Source of the DNA: Desulfovibrio sp. JC022
GTDB taxonomy: Bacteria > Desulfobacterota > Desulfovibrionia > Desulfovibrionales > Desulfovibrionaceae
Assembly: GCF_010470665.1 (NCBI RefSeq)
Contig: NZ_VOPZ01000013.1
Coordinates: 1-64,000 of the forward strand
DNA: 64,000 nucleotides
Direction of reading: 5' to 3'
Shown: piece after piece, positions 33,985-44,178 of the stretch
Position numbering within the stretch: the stretch's first letter is position 1
Layout: the number at the start of each line of letters is the position of its first letter
Position numbers and translations under genes: made by a program
The notes under the pieces: generated by a model
What the model was told of the DNA's origin: nothing
Seen by the model: only the letters and a program-made list of their open reading frames with translations
The model's database searches: none

Positions 33985-34908
33985 ATGCCACTAGTTTCGC
34001 CCAAGGAAATGTTCGAGGGAGCCTATGCCGGCGGCTATGCCATTGGCGCGTTCAACGTGAACAATATGGAGATCATTCAGGGAATCATGGAAGCGGGAAG
34101 CGAGGAGAACGCTCCCCTTATCCTTCAGGTTTCCGCCGGTGCAAAAAAATATGCCGGATTGGGCTACATCACCAAACTGATGGAAGCAGCCTTGCTGGAA
34201 ACCGACCTGCCGGTAGTGCTTCATCTCGACCACGGCGCAAACTTTGAAATCTGCAAAGAAGTAATCGACGGCGGATTCACATCTGTTATGATCGACGGTT
34301 CACATCTTTCATTCGACGAAAACATCGCGATGACCCAAAAAGTTGTTGAGTATGCCCATGACAAAGGTGTGTGGGTTGAAGCTGAACTTGGTCGCCTCGC
34401 CGGAGTTGAAGGTCATGTTTCTTCTGAAAAGAGCATCTACACCGATCCTGACGAAGCGGTTGAATTCGTAGAGCGCACAGGCTGCGACTCCCTCGCAATC
34501 GCTATCGGCACCAGTCACGGTGCATATAAATTTACCGGTGAAGCAAGACTCGACTTTGACCGTCTTGATAAGATCGCCTCCATGATGCCGAATTACCCCA
34601 TCGTGCTGCACGGCGCATCCAGCGTTGTTCCCGAGTTCGTAGCTATGGCCAACGAATTTGGTGGAGACATCGCCGGCGCAAAGGGTGTCCCCGAAGATCT
34701 GCTTCGCAAAGCCGCTTCCAAAGCAGTCTGCAAGATCAACATCGACACCGACATCCGCCTTGCAATGACCGGAGTTATCCGCAAATTCATGGCTGAAAAC
34801 CCCACTGTATTCGATCCGAGAGGCTATCTTGGAGAATCACGTAAGGCCGTTAAAGAGATGGTCCGTCACAAAATCATCAACGTGCTGGGCTGCTCCAACA
34901 CTGCATAA
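33985..34908 (+). CDS. fba: Class II fructose-bisphosphate aldolase
   Basis: A 307-residue zinc aldolase that splits fructose 1,6-bisphosphate. Zn ligands: HLDHGANFEICKEVIDGGF at about 75-93, and downstream HGASSV near 205; the catalytic-type Asp precedes the first His. GSHLSFDENI and LAIAIGTSHGAYKF are also typical. Ideal Shine-Dalgarno (AAGGAGG). Followed by a hairpin and then gap, so this is a second glycolytic locus apart from pgk-tpiA. Confidence 0.95.
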   Translation: MPLVSPKEMFEGAYAGGYAIGAFNVNNMEIIQGIMEAGSEENAPLILQVSAGAKKYAGLGYITKLMEAALLETDLPVVLHLDHGANFEICKEVIDGGFTSVMIDGSHLSFDENIAMTQKVVEYAHDKGVWVEAELGRLAGVEGHVSSEKSIYTDPDEAVEFVERTGCDSLAIAIGTSHGAYKFTGEARLDFDRLDKIASMMPNYPIVLHGASSVVPEFVAMANEFGGDIAGAKGVPEDLLRKAASKAVCKINIDTDIRLAMTGVIRKFMAENPTVFDPRGYLGESRKAVKEMVRHKIINVLGCSNTA

Positions 34909-34913
34909 TTTTT

Positions 34914-34946
34914 ACAGGCCGTTTTTAGGGAATTAACGGCCTGTAT
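34914..34946 (+). terminator. Hairpin after fba
   Basis: ACAGGCCGTT ... AACGGCCTGT stem, followed by ATTATA; weak T-tract, so partial termination is possible. Confidence 0.5.
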
Positions 34947-35135
34947 TATAAACCAGGGACCCGCATCTTTATATAGATGCCAAAGGGAAGAATGTCTCAG
35001 GGCAAAACACGCCGCAACCAGGGAAAATCGCGGCCCAGTAGTGTTTGGCCCCGGAAATCTTGAATTGAACCGGATCAGCTAAGGGAGCTTTCCGGATTTC
35101 AGGCTTTCTGAGATATAATAAGGAGAAAACAAGCA

Positions 35136-36122
35136 ATGGCTGTAAAAGTTGGTATTAATGGGTTTGGCAGAATCGGGCGCTACCTCGTCCGCCTGATTCA
35201 CGACAGTAAGGATTTTGATCTCGTTGCCGTCAACGCCCGTGCATCAAACGAAGACCTCGCTCTTCTGTTCAAGCATGATTCCGTTCACGGAACTTTCCAT
35301 GCCGATGTTGAAGCAAATGATGATGGCTTCACCATCAACGGCAAACAGATCAAGGTAACCAGATGCGCTCCCGGTGAGTGGCTCTGGAAAGACCTCGGCT
35401 GTGACATGGTTATTGAAACAACAGGTAAATTCCGTGACCGTGCCAGCTGTGAAAAGCATCTGGCCTGCGGTGCGAAAAAAGTTGTCCTCAGCTCACCCGG
35501 TATTGATTCCGATACCACAATCGTTATGGGCGTAAATGATGGCGACCTTAAACCGGAACACAACATTGTTTCCGGCGCATCCTGCACCACCAACTGTCTT
35601 GCTCCCGTTGCCAAGGTCATCAATGATGAATTCGGCCTTGAACGCGGACTGATGACAACTGTTCATGCATACACCATGAGCCAAAGAGTTCTGGATGGTT
35701 CCCATAAAGATATCCGTAGGGCCCGTGCCTGCGCGGTAAATATGGTTCCCACCACCACCGGTGCGGCCAAGGCCGTAACCATGGTTATTCCGGAACTGGA
35801 AGGTAAACTGGACGGTATGTCCATTCGCGTTCCCACCCCCAACGTCTCCCTCGTGGATCTGACTTGCGACCTCGGCCGCAGCACCACCAAGGAAGAAGTT
35901 AACGCCGTGCTTGCCAAGGCTGCCAATGAGCACATGGGCTACACTGAAATGCCCCTCGTCTCCACTGACTATCTCGGCGACACCCATGGCGGTGTTGTTG
36001 ACGGTCCTTGCACCGAAGTTATGGACGGCAAAATGCTCAAACTCATCATCTGGTACGACAATGAAGCAAGCTTCACTAACCAGCTCGTCCGTTTGATGAT
36101 CAAAGTAGCTGGAATGATGTAG
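35136..36122 (+). CDS. gap: Glyceraldehyde-3-phosphate dehydrogenase, type I
   Basis: A 328-residue NAD-dependent enzyme. KVGINGFGRIGRYLVRL (Rossmann loop) at the N-terminus and SGASCTTNCLAPVAKVINDE at about 148-167 with the catalytic Cys; the base His lies in TTVHAYTMSQ. AAGGAG precedes the ATG. Downstream of fba by 227 nt with no gene between. A strong terminator follows. Confidence 0.96.
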   Translation: MAVKVGINGFGRIGRYLVRLIHDSKDFDLVAVNARASNEDLALLFKHDSVHGTFHADVEANDDGFTINGKQIKVTRCAPGEWLWKDLGCDMVIETTGKFRDRASCEKHLACGAKKVVLSSPGIDSDTTIVMGVNDGDLKPEHNIVSGASCTTNCLAPVAKVINDEFGLERGLMTTVHAYTMSQRVLDGSHKDIRRARACAVNMVPTTTGAAKAVTMVIPELEGKLDGMSIRVPTPNVSLVDLTCDLGRSTTKEEVNAVLAKAANEHMGYTEMPLVSTDYLGDTHGGVVDGPCTEVMDGKMLKLIIWYDNEASFTNQLVRLMIKVAGMM

Positions 36123-36142
36123 AGAAAATTCTCATCGAGATT

Positions 36143-36184
36143 AAAAATCCCTCTCCATTTAATTAAATGGAGAGGGATTTTTTA
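36143..36184 (+). terminator. Terminator of gap
   Basis: AAAAATCCCTCTCCATTT-AATT-AAATGGAGAGGGATTTTTT, nearly perfect stem with T-tract. Confidence 0.9.
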
Positions 36185-36286
36185 ATTCTCAGTAAAAAAG
36201 TGCCAGCATTTCATCCAAATTGTCATTGACCTTACCAAATTCATAACCTTCTGGATTTGTCTCCTGTTTAATAGTAGCAAATAGAT

Positions 36287-37099
36287 ATGTTTGCTTCTGA
36301 CGGTCATCAACTAAAGGCCGATAATAAAAAAACTTACCTTTTTGATTCCCTGCTTTTTTGTTTAATCCTTCTAGGTTTTTGTTACCTTCTTTACAAAGGA
36401 ACAGAATCGCTTGGCTATAACTGGCAATGGTTCCGAATTCCGGGATTTATTTTCAGTTTTAATGAAGGAAAATTCATTGCAGGCCCTTTACTGCAAGGAT
36501 TGGCTGTTACTCTGGAAATTACCGGATTAAGCTTTATCCTGACCTTTGTGATAGGTTTGGGGACAGCCATTATGCGCTTATCCAATTCTTTTACAGCGAA
36601 AGGGTTATCCCGCATCTATCTTGAGATAATCCGCAACACCCCTCTGCTGATCCAGCTCTTTTTCATTTATTTTGTTGTTGCTCCCATAATCGGGATTAAC
36701 GGATTCTGGGCTTCAGTTATTGCGCTCAGCCTTTTTGAAGGTGCTTACGCATCTGAAATATTCAGAGCCGGGATAACTTCCATTGACAGAGGCCAATGGG
36801 AAGCAGCCTACAGTTTGGGAGGAGACAAAAGATTCGCTTACCTGAATGTAGTCCTGCCGCAGGCAGTGCCGCGCATCGCCCCGCCACTTGCAGGACAGGC
36901 TATTGCGCTGGTTAAAGATTCTGCGCTGGTCAGCACTGTTGCCATCTATGATTTGACCATGCAGGGCCAGTCCATAATCTCTGAAACTTTTCTGACTTTT
37001 GAAATATGGTTTGTTGTTGCAGCCATATATCTTTCCATCACGCTTTTGCTTTCGTGGACACTTGATAGTGCCGCCCGTAAATTTAAAAGCGAATGGTAA
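36287..37099 (+). CDS. Amino-acid ABC transporter permease (HisM-like), first
   Basis: A 270-residue inner-membrane permease with about six hydrophobic segments. The EAA loop that docks the ATPase is EAAYSLGGDKRFAYLNVVLP near 180-199, and QGLAVTLEITGLSFILTFVI marks the start of the core domain. Polar-amino-acid importers of this type need a binding protein and an ATPase. The binding-protein gene follows 28 nt later. Confidence 0.88.
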   Translation: MFASDGHQLKADNKKTYLFDSLLFCLILLGFCYLLYKGTESLGYNWQWFRIPGFIFSFNEGKFIAGPLLQGLAVTLEITGLSFILTFVIGLGTAIMRLSNSFTAKGLSRIYLEIIRNTPLLIQLFFIYFVVAPIIGINGFWASVIALSLFEGAYASEIFRAGITSIDRGQWEAAYSLGGDKRFAYLNVVLPQAVPRIAPPLAGQAIALVKDSALVSTVAIYDLTMQGQSIISETFLTFEIWFVVAAIYLSITLLLSWTLDSAARKFKSEW

Positions 37100-37127
37100 A
37101 AAACCATTTAAGCATTCTGGAGACAAA

Positions 37128-37961
37128 ATGACCTTATGGAGAACAATTACTGTCGGTATCACTACCGCGATTCTGATCATGGGACTCTCTTCTGCCGTCT
37201 GGGCCGGAGATGCAAGACAAAACCTTTCGCAGGACAGTGCCCTTGAAAAAGTCCTCAAACGGCAGACTCTCAGAGTAGGATTTTCTACCTTTAAACCATG
37301 GGCCATGAAAGGCAAGAACGGTGAATTCATCGGTTTTGAAATCGATGTGGCCAAACGGCTTGCTTCGGACATGGGTGTAAAAATCCGCTTCATCCCCACT
37401 AAGTGGGATGGCATCATCCCCGCTCTGCTCACCGGTAAATTCGATATCATCATCGGCGGCATGGGCATTACCCCTAAGCGCAATCTCAAGGTCAATTTTT
37501 CCGATCCATATGAATTCAGCGGTATGTCCATCGTAGCCAATAAAGATGTGGCTGCAGACAAATCCTCGCTGAACGATTTTAATAATGCTGACACCCGTGT
37601 TTCCGTTCGCCTTGGAACTACAGCTGAAAAAGCAGCTAAAAACTTCCTGCCCAAAGCGAATATCCTTAAATTCAACGACGAAGCGGCCTCAATTCAGGAA
37701 CTGCTTAACGGCAAGGCGGCCTGCCTCGTGGCGTCCAATCCCCTGCCGGAAACACTTGTGAAAAAATACCCCGGCAAGCTTTACCTGCCCTTGCAAGCCG
37801 ACTTCACCAGTGAACCTATCGGCTTCGCGGTCCGCAAAGGTGATCCTGATTTTATGAACTTCCTTAACAACTGGATCAGGGTTTGCAATTCCGAAGGCTG
37901 GCTCCAGTCCCGTTACAACTACTGGTTTAAAACCGAAGACTGGAAATCACAGGTGGAATAA
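37128..37961 (+). CDS. Periplasmic amino-acid-binding protein, first paralogue
   Basis: About 277 residues from the ATG at 37128 (GGAG 5 nt upstream), giving a clean signal peptide (cleavage near VWA-GD). The SBP-3 domain follows: LRVGFSTFKPWAMKGKNGEF, IGFEIDVAKRLASDMGVKIR and the ligand loop SDPYEFSGMS. Compared with the paralogue at 38217 it lacks about 14 residues after the NKDVA segment. Substrate likely a polar amino acid. The next paralogue begins 255 nt downstream. Confidence 0.88.
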   Translation: MTLWRTITVGITTAILIMGLSSAVWAGDARQNLSQDSALEKVLKRQTLRVGFSTFKPWAMKGKNGEFIGFEIDVAKRLASDMGVKIRFIPTKWDGIIPALLTGKFDIIIGGMGITPKRNLKVNFSDPYEFSGMSIVANKDVAADKSSLNDFNNADTRVSVRLGTTAEKAAKNFLPKANILKFNDEAASIQELLNGKAACLVASNPLPETLVKKYPGKLYLPLQADFTSEPIGFAVRKGDPDFMNFLNNWIRVCNSEGWLQSRYNYWFKTEDWKSQVE

Positions 37962-37984
37962 TCAAAGTATGCTTGATTAACCAA

Positions 37985-38026
37985 ACAAGATCCTCTCACG
38001 TCAAAAATGTCATGAGAGGATCTTGT
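37985..38026 (+). terminator. Hairpin between the two binding-protein genes
   Basis: CAAGATCCTCTCA ... TGAGAGGATCTTG, a 13-bp stem with a loose loop and no T-run; it may stabilise the upstream mRNA or attenuate expression. Confidence 0.5.
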
Positions 38027-38216
38027 CTACACCTTTAAATCGCATATAATCACCATTTAGAGCGACAGTTTTGTCCTTTTTTATTAATCACTTCCGATTT
38101 TTTTTACTATAGCTTACAATAAGAATAGCCAATATTTTAATAACGCTTTTTTGCTCGAGAGCGACAACGTCATCCCTCGTAAAATTAAAAGCGTATATTA
38201 ACCATCGGAGGTAATG

Positions 38217-39101
38217 ATGAGCCTGTTGAGAACTGTCTGCGTAAGTATTGTAACTGCTATCCTGATCATGAGTCTTGCTTCGGTAGGCATGGCAAATGAC
38301 ACACGACAAGAACTTTCAAAAGACAGCACCCTTGAAAAAGTCCTCAAACGCAAAGCACTCAGAGTTGGTTTTTCCACATTTAAACCATGGGCCATGAAAG
38401 GCAAAAACGGGGAATTTATCGGCTTTGAAATTGATGTTGCCAAACGGCTTGCTTCAGATATGGGTGTGAAAATCAGATTTATTCCCACCAAGTGGGACGG
38501 CATAATCCCCGCTCTGCTGACCGGGAAATTTGATATCATCATCGGTGGAATGGGCATCACCCCAGCACGTAACCTTAAGGTCAACTTTTCCGATCCTTAT
38601 GAATACAGCGGCATGTCCATTGTCGCCAACAAGGACGTGGCAACCGGGAAATTAACCCGTGCAGACTATAACAACGCAAAGACCGGCGGAGCAGCACGTC
38701 TTTCCGCTCTTGAAGATTTTAACAACCCTAGAATCAGAGTTGCGGTTCGCCTCGGCACCACTGCTGAAAAAGCGGCTAAAAACTTCCTGCCCAAGGCAAA
38801 TATAGCAAAATTCAATGATGAAGCGGCTTCAATTCAGGAATTACTAAATGGCAATGCAGCATGCCTTGTTGCCTCCAATCCCTTACCGGAAACACTTGTT
38901 GAAAAATACCCCGGCAAGCTTTACCTTCCCCTGAAGTCTGACTTTACGCAGGAACCTATCGGTTTTGCTGTACGTAAAGGAGATCCGGATTTCCTGAACT
39001 TTCTCAACAACTGGATCAGGGTTTGTAATTCCGAGGGCTGGCTTGAAGCACGCTACAACTACTGGTTTAAAACCAACCAATGGAAATCACAGGTTGAATA
39101 G
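38217..39101 (+). CDS. Periplasmic amino-acid-binding protein, second paralogue
   Basis: About 294 residues; the ATG at 38217 is preferred because GGAGG is 5 nt upstream, although an ATG three nt earlier is possible. Signal peptide with cleavage near GMA-ND. It is highly similar to the previous protein (same GFSTFKPWAMKGKNGEF, same SDPYEYSGMSIVANKDVA) but carries an extra segment ADYNNAKTGGAARLSALEDF. Tandem duplication is the obvious source. It ends 9 nt before the second permease, so transcription continues into it. Confidence 0.88.
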   Translation: MSLLRTVCVSIVTAILIMSLASVGMANDTRQELSKDSTLEKVLKRKALRVGFSTFKPWAMKGKNGEFIGFEIDVAKRLASDMGVKIRFIPTKWDGIIPALLTGKFDIIIGGMGITPARNLKVNFSDPYEYSGMSIVANKDVATGKLTRADYNNAKTGGAARLSALEDFNNPRIRVAVRLGTTAEKAAKNFLPKANIAKFNDEAASIQELLNGNAACLVASNPLPETLVEKYPGKLYLPLKSDFTQEPIGFAVRKGDPDFLNFLNNWIRVCNSEGWLEARYNYWFKTNQWKSQVE

Positions 39102-39110
39102 TTTCTAATT

Positions 39111-40004
39111 ATGTTTGATTCACAAAAAAAAATCTCCTCCCGTGATGTCTTGCTGCTGGCATGCATCATGGGAGGAGTTGTTTTACTTTTCCACCATCTG
39201 GCTCAAGGTCTTAATTACAATTGGGACTGGTCCGTCATTCCCGGCTACATCGCACGCTTTGACAGCGAGTCAGGAAACTGGAGAGCCGGACTGCTAACTC
39301 AGGGATTACTGGTTACCCTGCGCCTTTCACTATGGTCTATCCTGTTGGCCCTGCTTGCCGGAACGATTATGGGTATGTGGAGAGTCAGTCCACGCCCCCT
39401 GCTGCGCATGATCTCAAGCAGTTATGTGGGACTGGTTCGCAATATTCCACCGCTGGTGCTGATCTTTATTTTCTATTTCTTTCTTGGTGACCAGATAATG
39501 CAGGCAACCGGGATTACTGAACTTTCATATTCATTGAACGACAGCAGCTCCCCTGTACTGACCACTCTATTCGGCCCGGTGGAACAGCTTCCGGCTTTCC
39601 TTTCCGGGGTGCTGACCATGGCCCTTTTCGAAGGTGCATACATAACCGAGATTGTCAGAGCGGGAATTGAATCAATCGACAAGGAACAGTGGGAAGCTTC
39701 AGCTGCGCTTGGTTTCAACAGACGCAATCAGCTTATCCACATCGTTCTGCCGCAAGCATTTTCACGTTCACTGCCGCCACTTGCGGGACAATTCATATCC
39801 ACAATCAAAGACTCATCCATTGTCTCGGTTATTTCCATTCAGGAACTCACCTTTGCCGGACAGGAACTCATGTCCGCAACGTATCGAACCTTCGAAATCT
39901 GGTCGCTGGTCATTGCAATGTATTTTCTTTTGACTTTTCCCTGCTCAATTGCTGTACGTGAACTTGAAAAAAAAATGAACAGTCACAGAGGATCTCATCA
40001 TTGA
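39111..40004 (+). CDS. Amino-acid ABC transporter permease, second
   Basis: A 297-residue permease with EAA loop EASAALGFNRRNQLIHIVLP near 200-219 and a typical start of the membrane core (TQGLLVTLRLSLWSILLALL). It has a longer periplasmic insertion (TGITELSYSLNDSSSPVLTT) than the first permease. Together with the first it could form a HisQ/HisM-like pair, but no ATPase gene is found before or after. Its stop overlaps the convergent HD-GYP gene by 7 nt. Confidence 0.88.
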   Translation: MFDSQKKISSRDVLLLACIMGGVVLLFHHLAQGLNYNWDWSVIPGYIARFDSESGNWRAGLLTQGLLVTLRLSLWSILLALLAGTIMGMWRVSPRPLLRMISSSYVGLVRNIPPLVLIFIFYFFLGDQIMQATGITELSYSLNDSSSPVLTTLFGPVEQLPAFLSGVLTMALFEGAYITEIVRAGIESIDKEQWEASAALGFNRRNQLIHIVLPQAFSRSLPPLAGQFISTIKDSSIVSVISIQELTFAGQELMSATYRTFEIWSLVIAMYFLLTFPCSIAVRELEKKMNSHRGSHH

Positions 40005-40717
40005 TGAACTAAAACCGCCTGCCCAGTAATAGCGGCTCCACAGGTTTCAAAATGATCTTCAATTACAGGGCTGCCTTGAGTGAAATATTGTTCGATACTA
40101 TCAGTAATTTCTAAGAAAGCGTCTACAACGACAGGATCGAACTGGCTCCCGGAGCAGGATTTTATCTCTTCCACAATCTGTCCAAATTCAATGGCCTGCC
40201 TATAAGGACGATTGCTGGCCATAGCTGAAAGCGTGTCAGCTACAGCTATTATCAGTGCTCCGAAAGGAATCTGTTCCCCTTTCAGGCCATGCGGGTACCC
40301 TCCGCCGTCATACCGCTCATGGTGATGCAAAATAATTCCGGTAATATGGTCCAAACCGGAAACCGAAGCTACAGGCTTTACTATATCCGCACCGATAGTC
40401 GGGTGCTGTTTGACGGCTTCATATTCTTCATCAGTCAACCTGCCCTCTTTTTTCAAAATTGAATCAGGAAGGCCTATTTTGCCGATATCATGCAGATGAC
40501 CTGCAATATGTAATAGCTCGCAATCCCTTTCAGGCAGCCCTAATTGCACACCTAAAGCTTGTGAGACAACCGCCACCTCTTCAGAATGTGAACAGGTATA
40601 ATGATCCTTGGCATCAATTGCATTTCCCAATGACTCTGCAAATTGATGAACAGTCATACTCGCAACACTGTTGTCGCGCCTTTTTTTTCTAGTAAAAAAA
40701 TTTATTATCTTTCTCAT
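39998..40717 (-). CDS. HD-GYP domain protein (c-di-GMP phosphodiesterase type)
   Basis: A 239-residue protein that is almost only an HD-GYP domain. HLHDIGKIGLPDSILKK at about 94-110 (HD pair), HHHERYDGGGYPHGLKG at about 151-167 (GYP region) and VADTLSAMASNRPYR at about 184-198. Known members hydrolyse cyclic di-GMP to GMP. No receiver or sensor domain is attached, so control comes from expression or a partner. Convergent overlap with the ABC permease. Confidence 0.9.
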   Translation of the reverse strand: MRKIINFFTRKKRRDNSVASMTVHQFAESLGNAIDAKDHYTCSHSEEVAVVSQALGVQLGLPERDCELLHIAGHLHDIGKIGLPDSILKKEGRLTDEEYEAVKQHPTIGADIVKPVASVSGLDHITGIILHHHERYDGGGYPHGLKGEQIPFGALIIAVADTLSAMASNRPYRQAIEFGQIVEEIKSCSGSQFDPVVVDAFLEITDSIEQYFTQGSPVIEDHFETCGAAITGQAVLVHQ

Positions 40718-41008
40718 AGCTCACCATCAATATTGATATATGAATTAATTGTATTCCTGAGTGGAAATCTATTTTAATCGAAAATGATTGTCAATTGCAT
40801 TTACGTTAAATTTTTAGTTTAAAATATAATGAGTTAGAATTCATTTATAAATTTCAATAAAATATGAATATTTAAAGGACAACTCAGTTAAAAAACCAGA
40901 CATCTGCCTGAAATCTTGTTAGTTTTCACTAAATCGTAACATTTAAGACACAGTAAAAAATCATTCGGGACATAGATTGCCTTCAACAAAGTCGAGGAGG
41001 ACTCCTGA
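40718..41008. other. AT-rich intergenic region upstream of the chemoreceptor
   Basis: 290 nt without a gene. Very AT-rich; probably carries promoters for both diverging genes but none stands out. Confidence 0.3.
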
Positions 41009-43447
41009 ATGTCTCTGAAATTAAAACTAATTACTTTTTGCGTTGCTATCGGTCTTATCCCACTGATTTTAATTGGCACTTTAAGTGTCAACATGGCCTC
41101 TAAAGCTCTTTCCCAGCAAGCATTCGGACAACTCGAATCCGTACGTGACGCTAAAAAGAAAAATCTTCAAGATCTAGTAGATAAGTGGTTTCAGGAAGTT
41201 CAACTCTTCTCTAACGTAAAAGAAGTCTATAATGCTGTTGGATTAATCGGTGAGTATGCCATGGAATATGAAATTTCAGGCAACCCCTTAGATGTTACAT
41301 CAGAAGAATATAATGAAGTACACCAATACGCAGCCACTCCATTTATCCCCTTTGTGGAAAACCTCGGCTACGATGATGCCCTTCTTATCAACGATTATGG
41401 TCGGGTTCTTTTTTCTATTAAAAAAGAAAGAGACCTCGGTGCTGACCTGAAAAAGGGGCAATACAAGAATTCGAATCTTGCCCGTGCTTTTAAAAAAGCA
41501 GTTAAAGGCGAAATTGTATTTGCCGACTTTGAACCTTACGCACCCATGGGTGGAACTCCGGTAGCTTTTGTCTGCGCACCTGTTCATTCCCATGCTGGAG
41601 ATATTCAAGGGGTAGTCGCCCTGCGAATTCCACTCACGGAAATCAATTCCATCATGACCCTTCGTTCAGGTATGGGAAAAACAGGTGAATCCTACCTCGT
41701 GGGCCCGGACTTCCTGATGCGCTCAGATTCTGAGCTTAGTCCAGAGTATCGGACAGTTCAAAACTCTTTCAAAAATCAAGCTAAGGGCAAAATCGATTCC
41801 GAAGCAGTTCAATTAGCCTTGAAAGATAAAAGCGGCACAGCACTGATAGAAAGTGCAAACGGCATTGAACAGCTGACAGCATATACTCCCATCAAAATCG
41901 GCAAAACAAGCTGGGCACTTATATCTGAAATCCACAAAGAGGAAGCTTTTCAGGCTGTAACAACTCTCAGAATATTTGCCCTGATAATATCGGCAGTCAC
42001 AGCCGTAATTGTTCTACTTGTAACTCTGATTTTCCTGCGCCGCTCAATCCTTGGCCCTCTTGAAAGAATCGAAAAATTTGTTACCTCCATTGCCGGAGGT
42101 GATTTCAAGGCCACGCTTAAAGGAAAATTCAAAAGTGAGATCAAAAATCTTGCTGATGGAATTCAGGTAATGGTCGGGGAGCTTAAAAATAAACTGGGTT
42201 TTTCCCAAGGCATGCTGGACGGCATGACTGTCCCCTGCCTGATCTCAGACACTAACGCCAAAATATCCTACCTGAACCAGCCGCTCTGCGAATTACTTGA
42301 AAGCGGAAAATCCTGTGAAAGCTGGATAGGCCGCCCGGTTAAAGAACTTTTGCAGGCTCCTCCCGGAGAAAAGGGAATTCTGACCCGTTGCCTGGATGAA
42401 AAACAATCCATTGTTAACGTTGAACGCTGCTGGAAAACAAAAAAAAATAATTACCGGAACGTGCGCATCGACGCGGCTCCACTCTACGACCTTGATAACA
42501 AACTCATTGGTGGATTCGCTGTAATAGTTGATCTTAGCAATATGAAAGCCAAGGAAAAACAGATTAATGATCAGTACAAAATCATGGTGGAAATAACCGA
42601 GAAAGCAAAGAGCATTTCTAAATACCTGACCAAAGGCGCATCCGAAATAGAAACTCAGGTGGATCAGGTTTCTTCCAACACAGAAAAGCAATTTGACCGA
42701 ATTGAATGTTCATCTCAGGCAATCACTGAAATGAACCAGACCCTCCTGAACTCAGTTACCAACGCGGAAAATGCGGCAAAGCAGGCTAAGCAGACCCGCT
42801 TGCACGCAGAAGAAGGCATGCAGACCATGACCGAAACAAGTGTCGCCATCAACCAACTGCAATCCCTTTCTGACACCGTAAAAGAAAATATGCACCGACT
42901 CGGCGAACAAAGTCAGTCAATCGGCGGTATAATCGGGGTAATCAATGATATCGCCGACCAGACCAATCTTCTGGCCCTGAATGCCGCAATTGAAGCCGCC
43001 CGTGCAGGTGAAGCTGGACGCGGATTCGCGGTTGTGGCGGATGAAGTCCGCAAGCTGGCGGAAAAAACAATGCAATCTACAAGAGAAGTCGAAAATGCAA
43101 TCAAAAATATCCAAGGCTCCGCGCAATCTAATATCGAAAACACCGACCAGACAGTGGAAGCAGTAAAGCACGCCGGCGGACTGGTAGGAAAATCCGTGCA
43201 GGCATTTCAGGAGATATCAAGCATGTCCGTGGATACAGCCACTGAAATTGAAAGAATTGCTCAAGCCACGGACCAGCAATCTGAAGCCCACGACCAGATT
43301 CATAAAAGTGTGGAAGAACTTAAAAAATTGGCCGGGGATACCAAATCCGATATGCAGAAATCCACAGAATCGACAACTTCACTAGCTAGAACAGCACATG
43401 AATTGGAAAAGCTGATTGAACGACTCAGTGATGCTGCCGGACTCTAG
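41009..43447 (+). CDS. Methyl-accepting chemotaxis protein with Cache, HAMP and PAS domains
   Basis: An 812-residue chemoreceptor. TM1 at about 7-29, a large periplasmic Cache-like sensor to about 315, TM2 ([20 protein letters not shown]) near 324-343, HAMP at about 345-398, a cytoplasmic PAS at about 400-510 ([20 protein letters not shown]), then the signalling coiled coil with hairpin tip [20 protein letters not shown] near 665-684. Periplasmic and cytosolic sensing are combined. No C-terminal pentapeptide for CheR/CheB docking. GAGGAG precedes the ATG. Confidence 0.93.
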   Translation: MSLKLKLITFCVAIGLIPLILIGTLSVNMASKALSQQAFGQLESVRDAKKKNLQDLVDKWFQEVQLFSNVKEVYNAVGLIGEYAMEYEISGNPLDVTSEEYNEVHQYAATPFIPFVENLGYDDALLINDYGRVLFSIKKERDLGADLKKGQYKNSNLARAFKKAVKGEIVFADFEPYAPMGGTPVAFVCAPVHSHAGDIQGVVALRIPLTEINSIMTLRSGMGKTGESYLVGPDFLMRSDSELSPEYRTVQNSFKNQAKGKIDSEAVQLALKDKSGTALIESANGIEQLTAYTPIKIGKTSWALISEIHKEEAFQAVTTLRIFALIISAVTAVIVLLVTLIFLRRSILGPLERIEKFVTSIAGGDFKATLKGKFKSEIKNLADGIQVMVGELKNKLGFSQGMLDGMTVPCLISDTNAKISYLNQPLCELLESGKSCESWIGRPVKELLQAPPGEKGILTRCLDEKQSIVNVERCWKTKKNNYRNVRIDAAPLYDLDNKLIGGFAVIVDLSNMKAKEKQINDQYKIMVEITEKAKSISKYLTKGASEIETQVDQVSSNTEKQFDRIECSSQAITEMNQTLLNSVTNAENAAKQAKQTRLHAEEGMQTMTETSVAINQLQSLSDTVKENMHRLGEQSQSIGGIIGVINDIADQTNLLALNAAIEAARAGEAGRGFAVVADEVRKLAEKTMQSTREVENAIKNIQGSAQSNIENTDQTVEAVKHAGGLVGKSVQAFQEISSMSVDTATEIERIAQATDQQSEAHDQIHKSVEELKKLAGDTKSDMQKSTESTTSLARTAHELEKLIERLSDAAGL

Positions 43448-43468
43448 CCTTTAACAATTCAGGTAAAT

Positions 43469-43511
43469 AAAAATGCGCCCTGCTCCATCACGGAACAAGG
43501 CGCATTTTTTG
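43469..43511. terminator. Bidirectional terminator
   Basis: AAAATGCGCC ... GGCGCATTTTTT stem with a 20-nt loop between the receptor gene and the convergent DUF374 gene. Confidence 0.8.
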
Positions 43512-43531
43512 ATCATATATAAAACGAAAAA

Positions 43532-44176
43532 TTAATCCGGTTTCATACTTTCCATTATAGCTTCAAGGCGGCAGGCTTCGCTTGCCAGAATATCCTCATC
43601 AAGCTTCTGTTCGGTAACTTTGAAAGGCTCACCAAGCAAAACTTTGCAAGGCATAAATGGCTTGGGCAGTTCAAATCTGTCCCATGATCTCTCAAAAACT
43701 ATCGGATTGGAAGGATAAGCCCGCATGGGAATGATGGAAGCACCGGTCTTTTGCGCAATTGCCAGAATCCCCGGTTTAACCTCATGGCGCGGCCCTTTGG
43801 GACCATCCATAGTAATCGCTCCGACCTTACCTTTTTTGCGCATAATCCGAGCCACACCGAGCATGGCTTTCAAGCCGCCACGAGTGGATGAACCACGGGC
43901 AACATCATAACCGATACGCTCCAGCACTTCGGTGATGATCTGACCATCCTTGCTGTCACTGGCCATGGTCACCAGCGGTATTTTTTTTAGAAAACCAAGA
44001 CCGATCAAGCTGAACAATTCGTTATGCCACAGGGCCAACATAAGCGGCCTGCCCTGTTCATGCAGACTGATGACATTCTCATATCCATCAATATCAAAGC
44101 GCATGGAGCGCACCCACCAGCGATACAGAAAGGCCACCTGCGGCGCGAAGATGACTGGATCGACCTTTATCTTCAT
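43532..44176 (-). CDS. DUF374 lysophospholipid-acyltransferase-like protein
   Basis: A 214-residue membrane-associated protein. Motifs: LMLALWHNELFSLIG at about 47-61 (acceptor His), VTMASDSKDGQIITEVLER near 70-88, ARGSSTRGGLKAM near 92-104, and AITMDGPKGPRHEVKPG near 122-138. The family lies in lipid A/core operons and is thought to be an acyltransferase. It starts 2 nt after the msbA stop, which supports an outer-membrane lipid role. Confidence 0.85.
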   Translation of the reverse strand: MKIKVDPVIFAPQVAFLYRWWVRSMRFDIDGYENVISLHEQGRPLMLALWHNELFSLIGLGFLKKIPLVTMASDSKDGQIITEVLERIGYDVARGSSTRGGLKAMLGVARIMRKKGKVGAITMDGPKGPRHEVKPGILAIAQKTGASIIPMRAYPSNPIVFERSWDRFELPKPFMPCKVLLGEPFKVTEQKLDEDILASEACRLEAIMESMKPD

Positions 44177-44178
44177 AA

